From: Baffinella frigidus
Lineage: Eukaryota; Cryptophyceae; Cryptomonadales; Baffinellaceae
Reading direction: 5' to 3'
Assembly: GCA_026770585.1 (NCBI GenBank)
Contig: MU646542.1
Location: forward strand, 455,027-468,739
Length of the DNA stretch: 13,713 bases
Shown piece by piece: positions 13,623 through 13,713 of the stretch. How positions within the stretch are numbered: position 1 is the stretch's first letter; every line of letters starts with the position of its first letter. The notes under the pieces were generated by a model that made no database searches, was not told the origin of the DNA, and was given only the letters and a program-made list of their open reading frames with translations. Both the position numbers and the translations under genes were made by a program.

Positions 13623-13713
13623 TGTGATCCGAAAGGAAGCATGGCCTTTCTACAGAACAAGTTCCGGTGTCCGCCTATGTTGGGAGCTCGAAGAACCTAA
13701 AGGACCTAAAGGA
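13623..13713 (+). repeat. AACCTAAAGG repeat, copy 8, cut by the window end
   Basis: TGTGATCCGAAAGGAAGC, ATGGCCTTTCTACAGAACAA, GTTCCGGTGTCCGCCTATGT, TGGGAGCTCGAAGAACCTAA, AGGACCTAAAGGA. It is the most complete match to copy 1 and defines the left limit of the family at about the GTGATCCGAAAGG block. The right edge is outside the window. Confidence 0.75.

Overview
The window looks like nuclear DNA from a unicellular eukaryote, most likely a marine alga. The reasons are spliced GC-rich genes with GT-AG introns, a large secreted or membrane protein built from RCC1-like and ephrin-receptor-like Cys-rich repeats, a probable organelle-targeted helical-repeat protein, and many short non-autonomous inverted-repeat elements between the genes. 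Pelagophytes, bolidophytes, haptophytes and dinoflagellates all carry such gene families and introner-type introns. The sequence alone does not decide the lineage, and nothing in it looks prokaryotic.

Layout. Positions 1-4440 hold no recognisable gene. This stretch is a graveyard of simple repeats, minisatellites and foldback/MITE-like elements, including one family with the terminal inverted repeat TACAGGGGTACCTCGCTCAT, present here five times plus a half copy and once more near the right end. Positions 4445-8610 (minus strand) hold a multi-exon gene. Its product has a signal peptide, seven RCC1-type repeats, about ten Cys-rich modules, a C-terminal SEA-like region and a transmembrane helix. 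Three introns were placed exactly from reading-frame continuity. One in-frame TGA and an unresolved last intron make its integrity uncertain. Positions 8611-11672 are again intergenic: a perfect 60-bp-arm palindrome, a G-rich minisatellite, copies of a second repeat family ending in AACCTAAAGGACCTAAAGGA, and one ankyrin-like remnant. Positions 11676-13098 (plus strand) hold a gene for a protein of about 420 residues, mostly ~38-residue helical repeats resembling organellar RNA-binding (HPR/OPR/FASTK-like) proteins. The right end holds another MITE and another copy of the AACCTAAAGG repeat.

The most interesting observation is in the helical-repeat gene. A 154-bp element with ~30-bp terminal inverted repeats, flanked by a 6-bp direct repeat AGGTCT, lies inside the coding sequence. 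Excising it as a 160-nt GT-AG intron, with the 5' splice site in one AGGTCT copy and the 3' splice site in the other, restores the repeat reading frame exactly. This is the structure expected of an introner: a DNA transposon that becomes an intron on insertion. The second repeat family (AACCTAAAGG) touches exon borders of the minus-strand gene and may be another intron-associated element.

The two main genes share no obvious pathway. What unites the window is dense small-repeat activity, and how genes absorb it as introns, tandem exon duplications and possible breaks.
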